Source: CAVZTX01 sp963778375
Lineage (GTDB): Bacteria > Chloroflexota > Ktedonobacteria > Ktedonobacterales > Ktedonobacteraceae
Length of the DNA stretch: 64,000 nucleotides
Reading direction: 5' to 3'
Assembly (NCBI GenBank): GCA_963778375.1
Contig: CAVZTX010000023.1
Location: 1 to 64,000, forward strand
Numbering within the stretch: position 1 is the first letter of the stretch; each line of letters starts with the position of its first letter. The notes under the pieces are model-generated. The model was not told where the DNA came from, did not search any database, and saw only the letters and a program-made list of their open reading frames with translations. The position numbers and the translations under genes were made by a program. Shown one piece after another: positions 1-8,537 of the stretch.

Positions 1-1
1 T

Positions 2-948
2 ATTTCACAGGAGAATACCGAAGAAGTGGCAACACCGCCTATCCCCTTTGACAAACTAACCCCTATCCATCCTAATCGCCGCATCACGCCTGGAAACGGG
101 GCCTTCTCCGATTTCCATGAGACTGATTGACCTTTTCGTGCCGATTGGGTTTGGGCAGAGGGGGCTGGTGGTGGCACCGCCGAAGGCGGGGAAGACGACT
201 ATTTTGCGGCAGGTTGCGGCGGCAGTGCTGAAGAATTATCCGGAGGCTAGCCTGTTTCTGTGTTTGGTGGATGAGCGACCGGAGGAGGTGACGGAGTGGA
301 GGATGGAGGTGCAGGGGCCAGGGGTGAAGTTGTATGCTTCAAGTTTTGATCAGGAGTTGGGGAGGCATGGGACGGGTTGTTGAGCAGGCGTTGGTGGATG
401 CGAAGCGGTTGGTGGAGCAGGGGAAGGATGTGGTGATTTTGCTGGATTCGCTGACGAGGCTGGCTCGTGCGCATAATTTGAATAGTGATATGTGGAGTGG
501 GCCGCGTAGTGGGCGTGGGGGGTATGGGAGTAAGACGCTATCCGGGGGGATTGATGCGCGGGCGCTGGAGGTTGGTCGGCGGGTGTTTGGGGCGGCTCGT
601 ACGCTGGAGGAGGGCGGGAGTTTGACTATTGTTGCGAGTTGCCTGGTTGAGACGGGGAGTCGTTTGGATGAGGTGGTGTACGAGGAGTTTAAGGGGACGG
701 GGAATCTGGAGATTCGGCTTTCGCGGGAATTGGCGGACCGGCGTATTTTTCCGGCTATTGATTTGGCAGCATCAAGTACGCGGCAGGAGGAGCGGTTGCT
801 ATCGGCGGCGGAGTTGCGGGCGATGGCAATTTTACGCCGTAAGTTGGCGGATTTGCCTCGGCGGGAGATTACTGAGCAGGTTATTCGTCTGCTGGAAAAG
901 ACTAGCTCAAATGATCGGTTAGTGGAGGCTGTTATTAAGCAGGGTTGA
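2..948 (+). pseudogene. rho: Transcription termination factor Rho, C-terminal two thirds, two +1 frameshifts
   Basis: Rho is a hexameric RNA-dependent ATPase that ends transcription. Three frames together give one Rho protein. The first (from base 2) has the FDKLTPIHPN segment. The second (from 117) has MRLIDLFVPIGFGQRGL, the P-loop APPKAGKTT and DERPEEVTEW. The third has Walker B VILLDSLTRLARAHN, SKTLSGGIDARALE and EEFKGTGNLEIRL, and ends at 948. The RNA-binding N-terminus lies outside the window. The frame changes near 110-118 and near 355-372, and each needs one base skipped. Removing one base restores D-S-M-R-L and R-H-G-R-V-V-E. It may be a decayed extra copy, or an intact gene with sequence errors. 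The family assignment is secure; the pseudogene status is not. Confidence 0.85.
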
Positions 949-1019
949 AGCAATATAGGGATCTGAGTGCAGCTTCCTGATGATTTTTGCCGATTTAGAA
1001 GAGAGACCATTTCGCCTTA

Positions 1020-1083
1020 TCATCCTGAGCGATAGCGAAGGACCTCTCGCCGTACAGAGATCCTTCGCTATCGCTCAGGATGA
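1020..1083. repeat. Near-perfect 25-bp inverted repeat between convergent genes
   Basis: Left arm 1020-1044 and right arm 1059-1083 are reverse complements over about 24 of 25 positions, around a loop of about 14 bases. Each arm contains CATCCTGAGCGATAGCGAAG. It lies 3' of rho and 3' of the ABC permease, so it could act as a bidirectional terminator. The long arms and lack of a clear T tract also fit a dispersed REP/MITE-like element. Confidence 0.8.
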
Positions 1084-1169
1084 CAACTCTAAATCGGCTT
1101 CGTTTGACCCGCAATACGTTTTATTTGAAATGTTGCCCCCAGAGGCTTCACACCAGACCAGCCGTCCTT

Positions 1170-1187
1170 GCCCCTACGGCCAGGGGC
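1170..1187. terminator. Short GC hairpin downstream of ABC permease
   Basis: GCCCCT (1170-1175) pairs with AGGGGC (1182-1187) just beyond the permease stop on the minus strand. No convincing T run follows, so termination is only a possibility. The segment may belong to a dispersed intergenic repeat. Confidence 0.35.
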
Positions 1188-1195
1188 AGCGTGCA

Positions 1196-1993
1196 TCAGG
1201 CGAAGTTTTTATTTTCGTCGCGAATGTAGGCCCAGATGGCTAGGATTCCGAAGACGACGGCGTAGGCGAGTAGGACGAGAAGATGTACTGATAGGGGCAG
1301 TTTGTCTCTACTAGTTGAGCTGCCGACGATGATCCAGGCGATCTGACCCAGGTGATAGGTGGGTAGATAGGGAGCGATCTTCTGAATGAGATCGGGCAGG
1401 AATGTTACCGGTATCCACAGCCCCGAGGCGAAGGAGAGCACCAACGTCAGGACCGTGGAGAGCGTTGTGGTCAGATTGGGTGTGCCAATCAAACCCACGA
1501 AAAGCCCCAGGAAACTTAAAGGAACTATCCCGACAACCATCATCCCTAGCAACTCGGCCCAGGTCATCAGGTCCATATGCACTTTCCCACTCAGGGCTGC
1601 AACAGCGAAGAGTAACAACAAAGAGATGATCCCGGTCAGGATGATGACTAGGAATTTGCTTCCCAAGTAAAGCGCCGAACTCATGGATGTCGTGCGCAGC
1701 AGTCTGTTCCAGCCCATTGAACGTTCGGTGGCAAGCGAGATGCTAAATGTCTGGAAGGCGACGATGAATGCACCGTATGCGGCATACGAGGCCAGGATGG
1801 TCGGTGCATAGGCAGCAGAAAAGGTATTGCCGAAGATCAGAAAGAAGAGTGTTGGAAAGCCGATGCCGAAGATCACAGCAGGCGGATTTCGGAAGATTTT
1901 CAACAATTCACAGTAGAAAAAGTAGCTCCAGGGGGCCGCTTTACGGTGTGTGGTAAGGGCTGTTGGTGTATGCTCTGTTGATATCGTAGCCAT
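1196..1993 (-). CDS. ABC-2 type transporter permease
   Basis: This is the membrane subunit of an ABC-2 exporter (drug, antibiotic or polysaccharide type). It has about six hydrophobic segments: one after the N-terminal WSYFFYCELLKIFRNPPAV block, then several long Leu/Val/Ile runs up to the C-terminal VVFGILAIWAY. I chose the ATG at 1993 (MATISTEH) because AAAGGAACGAG sits about 8 bases upstream. An upstream ATG at 2041 would add 16 residues and overlap the ATPase stop as TAATG, so translational coupling from that site is the alternative. It forms an operon with the ATPase immediately upstream. The substrate cannot be told from sequence. Confidence 0.9.
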   Translation of the reverse strand: MATISTEHTPTALTTHRKAAPWSYFFYCELLKIFRNPPAVIFGIGFPTLFFLIFGNTFSAAYAPTILASYAAYGAFIVAFQTFSISLATERSMGWNRLLRTTSMSSALYLGSKFLVIILTGIISLLLLFAVAALSGKVHMDLMTWAELLGMMVVGIVPLSFLGLFVGLIGTPNLTTTLSTVLTLVLSFASGLWIPVTFLPDLIQKIAPYLPTYHLGQIAWIIVGSSTSRDKLPLSVHLLVLLAYAVVFGILAIWAYIRDENKNFA

Positions 1994-2040
1994 GTTTCTC
2001 GTTCCTTTCATGGTAGGGGTTGATTCATTGTATTTCTGCA

Positions 2041-2955
2041 TTATGCTGCGTGGTTGCCGTTGCTAGTGAGGGCCAGGAAGGCTTCTTCGAGCCCTGCGCC
2101 GACGACTTCGAGGTCGCTCAATTCAGCTCCTTGCTTGAAGAGGGCTGCAAGGAGGGCTTCTGGCTCCTTCGTGTATATTTCAAATTTGTTGCCCTGGAGT
2201 TGTACAGGCTGGCCTCTGGTAAGCATGCGTAGATCTTCGAGAGTGATATTTGGGGCGCGGAAACGGACGTGTTTGCCGCCGACGTGGCTCTTAATCTCAT
2301 CGGGCGTGCCATCGGCGATAATCTGCCCCTGATTGATAACGACGATGCGTCTGGCCAGGGCATCAGCTTCTTCCAGGTTGTGGGTGGTCAGGATGATTGT
2401 TTTGCCTTGAGTGACCTGGTTATTGATCTGATCCCAGAAGTTGCGGCGGGCTTCCACATCCAGCCCAGTAGTGGGTTCGTCGAGAAAGAGTACATCCGGA
2501 TTGCCGACCAGGGCCAGGGCGAAGTAGACGCGCTGCTTCTGACCGCCAGAGAGACGACCCAGGCGAGTATTGGTTTTCTCCTCCAACCCGGCCATCTTGA
2601 CGGCTTCCTGCGTGACCATAGGGTTATCGTGAAAACGCCCGAACAACTCAACCAGTTCGCGCACCTTAAGCGTATCAGGAACGCCGGATTCCTGGAGCAT
2701 GGCACCGATGTACTTGCGGTTATTGGCGAGACGTGGGTTCTCGCCGAAGAGCATGACGCTGCCGCTGCTTGGTCGACGCATGCCAAGCATCAGCGCAATC
2801 GAGGTGGATTTGCCCGCTCCATTTGGGCCGAGGAAGGCGACGACTTCACCTTTCTCAACTTTGAGGCTGATACCTTTGAGGGCTTGTACACTTCCGTAAT
2901 TCTTGGTGACATCCTTTAGTTCGACTGCGGGGGTCGCTGTGTCTTTTACCAGCAT
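2041..2955 (-). CDS. ABC transporter ATP-binding protein
   Basis: This is the ATPase partner of the adjacent ABC-2 permease and acts at the inner face of the membrane. Of its 304 residues, the first 220 or so form the nucleotide-binding domain: Walker A GPNGAGKST, signature LSGGQKQRV, Walker B VLFLDEPTTGLD and a switch histidine in LTTHN. A C-terminal DUF4162-like extension follows, as is usual in DrrA/CcmA-type drug or antibiotic exporters. The start is supported by AAGGAG seven bases upstream. The next gene begins at its stop codon or 48 bases downstream, so the two are almost certainly co-transcribed. Confidence 0.95.
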   Translation of the reverse strand: MLVKDTATPAVELKDVTKNYGSVQALKGISLKVEKGEVVAFLGPNGAGKSTSIALMLGMRRPSSGSVMLFGENPRLANNRKYIGAMLQESGVPDTLKVRELVELFGRFHDNPMVTQEAVKMAGLEEKTNTRLGRLSGGQKQRVYFALALVGNPDVLFLDEPTTGLDVEARRNFWDQINNQVTQGKTIILTTHNLEEADALARRIVVINQGQIIADGTPDEIKSHVGGKHVRFRAPNITLEDLRMLTRGQPVQLQGNKFEIYTKEPEALLAALFKQGAELSDLEVVGAGLEEAFLALTSNGNHAA

Positions 2956-3249
2956 ATTTATACTCCTTGCGATGATATTTCTTTCTAAAATCGCTTGTGT
3001 AGAATAGTTCTGATTGTGTTATATGGTTTTTCATCGCTGGTACTAGTATACATGGGTATCTGTTCAACAGAGGAGTACCGAAAGATGGATTTTAGCACTG
3101 TGTCGAAAGTCATAGAGGATGTATCTTTGGTAGGAGCATCATGATTTGAAGCACTTTTGGATACTACGTTTCACCTGAAAGAAGGGTTGGGTGTGATATA
3201 CTACAACAACACGTCGTCATGCTTGAGATAATAGACGGGAGAGCAAGCT

Positions 3250-3876
3250 ATGCGCTGCCCATATTGTGGAGGCTTCAACAGTGATTCGGCTACCTTCTGT
3301 AGACATTGTGGCCGTGACTTGAAACCAGCGACTACGCCTTCACCTTATCAACCACCTGCGCGTCAACAGCCGCCTTATCAGCCGCCAACTCAGGGGCGTC
3401 CTATGCCAGTGCCTTCCCAAGCTCCTGTTCAGCAGCCGACCCGAACACGAGTGAGGCAGCCGGAAGTGCCTTTCGCTCCTCCACCTCCACTAGCGCCTGA
3501 GCCTCCTGCGCCGTTTCCGCCGCATACAATGGAGCAATTACGAGCGCTTGAGCAGGGATCGCTGGCCTATACTGTCGTGGAGAGCACGGTAGGTGATGGG
3601 CGGAAAAAGATTGTGCGCATTGCTTATGCGCGAGGCGTTGCCTGGCAACAAGTTGCTACACTCCTCAAGGCATTTAAAGAGCAGCAGGAAGAGAAATTTG
3701 ATACGGTCATTATCCAGGGATTCTTGGATAATGATGCTTCCGCATACTCATTTACCAATGGTCAGCTCTACTTCGACCGGAATGTGCGCCTGGGTGGACT
3801 GACGACTAATCGCTACCAGATTGAGACCGGGAACGGATTTGAAAGCGACTCTGTACGCATTGTTTTAACAGAATAG
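3250..3876 (+). CDS. Zinc-ribbon protein with Pro-rich linker
   Basis: This 208-residue protein starts with a four-cysteine zinc ribbon (CPYCGGFNSDSATFCRHCG, residues 3-21). A Pro/Gln-rich linker of about 75 residues follows, then a folded C-terminal domain of about 110 residues that I do not recognise (from about MEQLRALEQGSLAYTVVEST to the end). GGGAGAG lies upstream of the ATG. There is no signal peptide or membrane segment, so it is probably cytoplasmic. The stop is 12 bases before the pyrimidine phosphorylase start, so the two may be co-transcribed. Function unknown. Confidence 0.85.
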   Translation: MRCPYCGGFNSDSATFCRHCGRDLKPATTPSPYQPPARQQPPYQPPTQGRPMPVPSQAPVQQPTRTRVRQPEVPFAPPPPLAPEPPAPFPPHTMEQLRALEQGSLAYTVVESTVGDGRKKIVRIAYARGVAWQQVATLLKAFKEQQEEKFDTVIIQGFLDNDASAYSFTNGQLYFDRNVRLGGLTTNRYQIETGNGFESDSVRIVLTE

Positions 3877-3888
3877 TCAGGATGTTGT

Positions 3889-5196
3889 ATGCAGACCGTA
3901 GAGTTGATCCGCAAGAAACGCGATGGACACGCGCTGAGTACAGCCGAGATTTCCTGGTTGGTTGATCAGTACACTCAAGAGCAAATTCCCGACTATCAGA
4001 TGTCTGCCTGGCTGATGGCTGTCTATTGGCGAGGCATGGATGCACGCGAAACGAGCGATTTGACCCTGGCAATGGCACATTCAGGTGAGGAACTACATGT
4101 GCGGGATACCATTTCACCGGTAGTAGATAAGCATAGTACTGGTGGGGTTGGGGATAAAGTAACCCTGGCGGTTGCGCCGTTGGTGGCTGCTTGTGGAGTT
4201 GCGGTGGGTAAAATGACCGGGCGAGGTCTAGGGCATACTGGAGGTACAGTCGATAAGTTAGAGTCCATTCGGGGATTTCGCTCGGCCCTTTCACGCGAAG
4301 AGTTTCTGCGTATCCTCACGCAGCACTCTCTCGTCCTGGCTGGTCAATCGAGCGAACTGGCACCAGCGGATGGCAAGATGTATGCACTGCGCGATGTTAC
4401 AGGCACGATCGAGAGTATACCACTGATTGCTGCTAGCATTATGAGCAAAAAGCTGGCGATAGGAGCCTCACATCTGCTGTTGGATGTGAAGGTTGGTTCT
4501 GGCGCATTCATGAAGAATGTGGAGCAGGCACGGGAACTGGCAAAGGCGATGGTCGATATCGGGCAACTGGCAGGTTTACACACTGTCGCAGCCATTACCT
4601 CTATGGATCAACCACTTGGACATGCTATTGGGAATGCTCTGGAAATAGCCGAAGCTATTGCGATACTGCACGGTAAGGGACCGCAGGATGTCTCAAACCT
4701 CTGCTATCACGAGGCCTCAGAACTGCTGGTGATGACCGGATCAGCAGGTAGTATGGATGAAGCGGAGAGGCGTGTTGAGCAGGCAATACGCGAAGGGGCG
4801 GCAGTAGCGAAACTGGCTGAGGTCATAGCAGCACAGGATGGCGATGCGCAGCAGATTGAGCGGCCCGAACTGCTACCTGCTGCACCGGTGCGTTCTATGC
4901 TTGGTGCTCCTCGCAGTGGTTATATTGCTGCTATTCAAGCAGAGCGGATGGGTCTGGCGAGTATGCGCCTGGGGGCCGGGCGATTTAAGAAGGGCGAGTC
5001 GATTGACCATCGCACAGGCTTTATTCTGCAAGCGAAGGTGGGAGATTACCTCAAGGCAGGTGAGCCGCTGGTGGAGATTCATGCACGTAGTGAAGCTGAA
5101 GCTGCTGCTGTGCATAAAGAATTGCTAGTATGTTATGCATGGAGCGATGCTCCGGTGACCATGGGGCCGTTGATTTATGATACTATTCGGCCTTGA
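3889..5196 (+). CDS. pdp: Pyrimidine-nucleoside phosphorylase
   Basis: It catalyses reversible phosphorolysis of uridine and thymidine to base and (deoxy)ribose-1-phosphate in pyrimidine salvage. At 435 residues it is the usual length. The N-terminal helical domain opens MQTVELIRKKRDGHALS, and the family phosphate-binding motif is KHSTGGVGDKVT. LAPADGKMYALRDVTGT and MSKKLAIGASHLLLDVKVG are also conserved. The C-terminal domain (GYIAAIQAERMG onward) matches the alpha/beta domain of the family. Thymidine phosphorylase (deoA) is the alternative name; the two are hard to separate without alignment. It follows the zinc-ribbon gene by 12 bases. Confidence 0.95.
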   Translation: MQTVELIRKKRDGHALSTAEISWLVDQYTQEQIPDYQMSAWLMAVYWRGMDARETSDLTLAMAHSGEELHVRDTISPVVDKHSTGGVGDKVTLAVAPLVAACGVAVGKMTGRGLGHTGGTVDKLESIRGFRSALSREEFLRILTQHSLVLAGQSSELAPADGKMYALRDVTGTIESIPLIAASIMSKKLAIGASHLLLDVKVGSGAFMKNVEQARELAKAMVDIGQLAGLHTVAAITSMDQPLGHAIGNALEIAEAIAILHGKGPQDVSNLCYHEASELLVMTGSAGSMDEAERRVEQAIREGAAVAKLAEVIAAQDGDAQQIERPELLPAAPVRSMLGAPRSGYIAAIQAERMGLASMRLGAGRFKKGESIDHRTGFILQAKVGDYLKAGEPLVEIHARSEAEAAAVHKELLVCYAWSDAPVTMGPLIYDTIRP

Positions 5197-5299
5197 GCCA
5201 AACCGGACAGGCACAAGGCCCCACGTAACCACGCAGCCTCTCCTTGTCCCTACATTTCGTTTGGCCCTACCCCCGTAAAGGTTATCCTCGTCCATTACG

Positions 5300-5674
5300 T
5301 TATTGGATCGTTAACTCTAGAAAGTCTGCTGTTGGTCGGCTGGGGTCGCTGGCACCGCGTTCTAGGAAGACGTGGCCCTGGCCGTAGCAGGCTGCTGCAC
5401 CGAGAAGGGAGCCGCCGAATGGGAGAGGCGCTAGGGCTTCCCAGTGGAGCGTATTCAAGTTCACGAACCAGGCCGAAGACAAAGATGTATTTTGTATTGC
5501 ATCATAGCCACCTACGATTACGAGTTGTCCAGGGCTATTGAGGCAGCTAGATGTGCCGCTTAATGCTGATGGGGAGTTGGTTGGCTCTTGCATCCAGGTG
5601 TTTTGTGCGATGTCGTAACGGTAGATGTGGGTATTAGGCAGATGTTGTCCCGCATCCATTGACCCTTCGAGCAT
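5300..5674 (-). CDS. Short kelch-repeat protein, probably an N-terminally truncated remnant
   Basis: The 124-residue product has two kelch-like blades. One is IYRYDIAQNTWMQEPTNSP followed by SSCLNSPGQLVIVGGYD. The other is FVNLNTLHWEALAPLPFGGS followed by AAACYGQGHVFLERG. Full kelch propellers have six or seven blades, so this looks like the C-terminal end of a larger gene. No continuation is visible upstream, yet GAGG sits seven bases before the ATG, so the fragment may still be translated. No signal peptide is seen. Confidence 0.5.
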   Translation of the reverse strand: MLEGSMDAGQHLPNTHIYRYDIAQNTWMQEPTNSPSALSGTSSCLNSPGQLVIVGGYDAIQNTSLSSAWFVNLNTLHWEALAPLPFGGSLLGAAACYGQGHVFLERGASDPSRPTADFLELTIQ

Positions 5675-5746
5675 TAGAATTCCTCTCTACCAGATCAGGC
5701 ACAATGAAAGTTATTGGCTTTTTTTGATAGAATTGGTAAATGAGTC

Positions 5747-5758
5747 TAAACGCGTTTA
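5747..5758. promoter_or_regulatory. Perfect palindrome TAAACGCGTTTA upstream of SDR gene
   Basis: This is a 12-bp perfect palindrome 43 bases before the SDR start. A central CG within A/T flanks is common in LacI-family operators. It is a possible regulator site and nothing more. Confidence 0.3.
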
Positions 5759-5800
5759 CGCATGTTGATTGCGTTGTCTGACCTATGAAGGAGGAAGAAC

Positions 5801-6599
5801 ATGGCGAATTCGGGAAAAACCGCTTTGATTACCGGAGCGTCTAGCGGTATTGGTTATGAATTTGCGCTCTTGTTTGCGAAGGATGGATACGATCTTGTGC
5901 TGGTGGCGCGTAGCGAAAAGCAGCTTGAGCAATTGGCGCGAGGAGTTAAGGGAGAAGTTCGGTGTTGCGGTAAGGGTTATTGCGAAAGATTTGTCAAATG
6001 CATCAGCTCCCGAGGAAGTTTTCAATGAGCTTCAACAGGAAGGCGTTACGGTTGATGTGCTTGTCAATAACGCGGGGTTTGCTACCTCTGGCATGTTTGC
6101 TGAAATAGATCTGACGGCGGAGTTGCAAGAGATGCAGTTGAATATGGTTACGCTGACCCATTTGACGAAGTTGTTCTTGCCTGGCATGTTACAAAGACAG
6201 CAGGGGAAAATATTAAATGTGGCTTCAACGGCTGCTTTTCAGCCTGGCCCTTTGATGGCTGTGTATTATGCCACGAAGGCGTATGTTTTATCGTTTTCGG
6301 AGGCACTGGCGAATGAATTACGTGGTACAGGGGTAACTGTTACAGCGCTGTGTCCTGGGCCGACGGAATCCGGCTTTCAGAAGAGGGCGCAGATAGAGGA
6401 TGTGAGGCTGATAAGTGGTAAAAAGATTATGGGTGCAGCTCGGGTAGCGCGTGCCGGTTATCGGGGAGTGATGGTGGGTAAGACGATAGTGATTCCGGGG
6501 CTGAGGAATAAAATACTGGCAGAAGCTGTCAGGTTTGCTCCAAGAAAACTTACGACGCAGATGGCTCGGATCATGCAGGAGAGTGTTCATAAGAGATAA
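5801..6599 (+). pseudogene. Short-chain dehydrogenase/reductase with one +1 frameshift
   Basis: This is a classical NAD(P)-dependent SDR of about 265 residues once the frame is restored. The first frame holds the cofactor motif TGASSGIG. The second holds NNAG, the Ser of NVASTAAF, the catalytic YYATK and CPGPTESGF. The shift falls near 5937-5945: one base must be skipped to turn EQLARG into EQLAEELREKFG. AAGGAGGAAG precedes the ATG. Frameshift mutation and sequence error are both possible. It resembles DltE/YqjQ-like oxidoreductases; the substrate is unknown. Confidence 0.85.
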
Positions 6600-6686
6600 T
6601 GTGTGCATGGGATTAACAAATTAATGAGGTAGTAGATTGCCGTACCACAGAGGTCGATAATGAGTTTTAACTGGTTTGCCTCGCAA

Positions 6687-6700
6687 GCCGATAAATCGGC
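6687..6700. repeat. Hairpin GCCGATAAATCGGC in convergent intergenic gap
   Basis: A perfect 6-bp stem with a 2-base loop lies between the SDR and methyltransferase 3' ends. It sits inside a block ending GCCCCTACG, a wording also seen near 1170 and in related form near 42716. It is probably part of a dispersed intergenic repeat family and may also help termination. Confidence 0.45.
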
Positions 6701-6702
6701 CC

Positions 6703-7467
6703 CTACGATGGTTTTTCGCCGATGGTGATGTATACTTCCCAGCGACGACTGCGGACGCGCTCGGAACGGCGGCGGAGACCTTCTTGTTCTAGGGGAATGT
6801 GTTGGCCGAACCAGGGATTTGATAGTTCGTCGGTTGTTATATCGGTGCCTGTATCCTGGTTGGTATAGATCATGCCTCCGGGGTACTGGGAATCGCGATT
6901 GCGGGCCATTTCCTCGTTCAAGTTGCGGCGCTTGCGGGGGCCGTAGACTGCGGAAGGTCCATATATGAGCAACTGGATGAATAGCAGAAATGGTTGTAAG
7001 AATCCTGTAGGTAAGAGGTTTGCGCCCTCTACTACTATCAAGCGCCCAGCGGGGCGAAGTACGCGTTCCACTTCTGCGATGGTGCGTGGGTCATAGATAT
7101 ATTCGGAGGGGAAGGTGCTGACGACAGTGTCAAAGGAGGCATCGGCAAATGGCAAATGCTGCGCCGATGCCTGGATTACCCAGGCTTTTTCGCCAAGCTT
7201 TCTACGTCTCAATGTGTCTCGTGCCGCCTCGGCCATCTGGGGCGACTGCTCCACGGCGCGACAGGCGTAACCTGCCTCGATCATATCGGCGAGCAGGTCA
7301 CCAAGCCCGCATCCAAGTTCCAGTACATCGTGACCGGTAATGCGAGTAAGTACCAGGCGCTGCCAGACGCGCCATTGACCGGCAAATGGAACGGTGCTGG
7401 CAAAGCGATAGAGGTACTTATTTTTGTAGAGTGTCTCGAAGAGGCATTTACGCAATCCTGGAGTCAT
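6703..7467 (-). CDS. Class I SAM-dependent methyltransferase
   Basis: The 254-residue protein has the UbiE/Methyltransf_11 pattern: motif I DVLELGCGLGD, acidic loop AVEQSPQM, motif II ASAQHLPFADASFDTVVS, and motif III EVERVLRPAGRLIVVEG. After the core come a hydrophobic stretch (FLQPFLLFIQLLIYG) and a basic segment, which suggest membrane association or a lipid-like substrate. Its start lies one base after the HAD gene stop, so the pair form an operon. The substrate is not predictable. Confidence 0.88.
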   Translation of the reverse strand: MTPGLRKCLFETLYKNKYLYRFASTVPFAGQWRVWQRLVLTRITGHDVLELGCGLGDLLADMIEAGYACRAVEQSPQMAEAARDTLRRRKLGEKAWVIQASAQHLPFADASFDTVVSTFPSEYIYDPRTIAEVERVLRPAGRLIVVEGANLLPTGFLQPFLLFIQLLIYGPSAVYGPRKRRNLNEEMARNRDSQYPGGMIYTNQDTGTDITTDELSNPWFGQHIPLEQEGLRRRSERVRSRRWEVYITIGEKPS

Positions 7468-7468
7468 C

Positions 7469-8467
7469 TTAGTGTACTCCTACTCCTCTGAATACATCCA
7501 GTAAATCGCTCAAGTGCTGAATGATCAGGTCAGGACGAGTTTTACCTTGTAAGTAGTCCCTTAGAAAGGTTTCGTATTTCTCCTCTTGTACGAGCATGTA
7601 GTCGTCATCTGTAGCATACATACCAAGAGATTCCGCGTCGCTAGAAGGCGTATCAACAGAAGGATCAAGAGCAGGTGGTGCTGGTTCCTCTGGAGGAGGT
7701 TGTTGATCAATCGCGGAACTCGAAGAAGTTTGGATTTGATTCCAGAGCCTTGGTTTTGGTTTCCAGACAGAAAAAATGCCAAGCGCCTGCGCACCGGCGA
7801 TATCCGCTGTTAATGAATCACCTACCATGACAGCCTCTTGTGGCGCGATTGAGAGTGCATTGAGGGCGTGCAGAAAAATGGCGGGATTGGGTTTGCGTAT
7901 GCCAAGGTCGGCTGAAACGGCTATATTTGGTGGGTCGAAGTAGTTGAGCAGGCCTAAGGTTTGCAGGTCTTCCTGGAAGGGCTTGCCACCCCATAGGCGA
8001 TTGGTGACGACACCCAGTAAAAAACCTCGATGCTGTAGGCTTGCCAGGGTCGAGAGGGTATCTTCAAAGAGTGGACGAGATTCTGGGATACGCACGCGCA
8101 GCGCCTCGAAAATCGCGTTAGCGAGGTCGAGATCAATGTCTTCGATGCCCCATTGCTCGAGTGTCTGGATGGCGGCACGTGGTCCGTTGGCCTCTAAGCC
8201 AGGGTTGCATTGAATGAAGGCGCGCGTACAATTATTGAATGCGGTGCGTAGATTTCGACCTAGTTCTTCATCGCTCAGATTGGGAGGGAGTTTGCTATCG
8301 ATGTGTTTGCGTAATAGAGCTACTACACGGTGATTTGAGGTGGCTTCCAATTGCCACCAAGTGGCGGCATTCCCACGATACCAGAGCGTATCGCCGAGAT
8401 CAAAGAGTATACAACGACGTCCAGTAAGAGGTTCTACTGGCTTTTTGAGCAAATGTCCTCCATCCAT
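7469..8467 (-). CDS. HAD-superfamily hydrolase with long C-terminal extension
   Basis: HAD motifs are present: motif I FDLGDTLW (Asp23), motif II-like GVVTNR, motif III Lys in RKPNPAIF, and motif IV MVGDSLTADIAGAQ. In motif I the usual second Asp (+2) is Gly25 with Asp at 26, a variant known in some HAD proteins that may weaken phosphatase chemistry. The core ends near residue 235. Then come a Ser/Pro-rich linker and an acidic tail of about 50 residues that I do not recognise. It is co-transcribed with the methyltransferase. The start is not well supported by a ribosome site; a TTG six codons in, close after GGAGG, is an alternative. Confidence 0.85.
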   Translation of the reverse strand: MDGGHLLKKPVEPLTGRRCILFDLGDTLWYRGNAATWWQLEATSNHRVVALLRKHIDSKLPPNLSDEELGRNLRTAFNNCTRAFIQCNPGLEANGPRAAIQTLEQWGIEDIDLDLANAIFEALRVRIPESRPLFEDTLSTLASLQHRGFLLGVVTNRLWGGKPFQEDLQTLGLLNYFDPPNIAVSADLGIRKPNPAIFLHALNALSIAPQEAVMVGDSLTADIAGAQALGIFSVWKPKPRLWNQIQTSSSSAIDQQPPPEEPAPPALDPSVDTPSSDAESLGMYATDDDYMLVQEEKYETFLRDYLQGKTRPDLIIQHLSDLLDVFRGVGVH

Positions 8468-8478
8468 CGGTGTAGATC

Positions 8479-8524
8479 AGAATGTGTGCGTGTAAAGGCG
8501 AAGCCCTTGCGCGCACACATTCTG
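8479..8524. terminator. Hairpin between clpP and HAD gene
   Basis: CAGAATGTGTGCG (8479-8491) pairs with CGCACACATTCTG (8512-8524), and the loop itself contains a short AAGG/CCTT stem. It lies just after the clpP stop on the minus strand. No T tract follows, so it could be an attenuator or processing site instead of a simple terminator. Confidence 0.5.
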
Positions 8525-8537
8525 AATAACTCATTAT

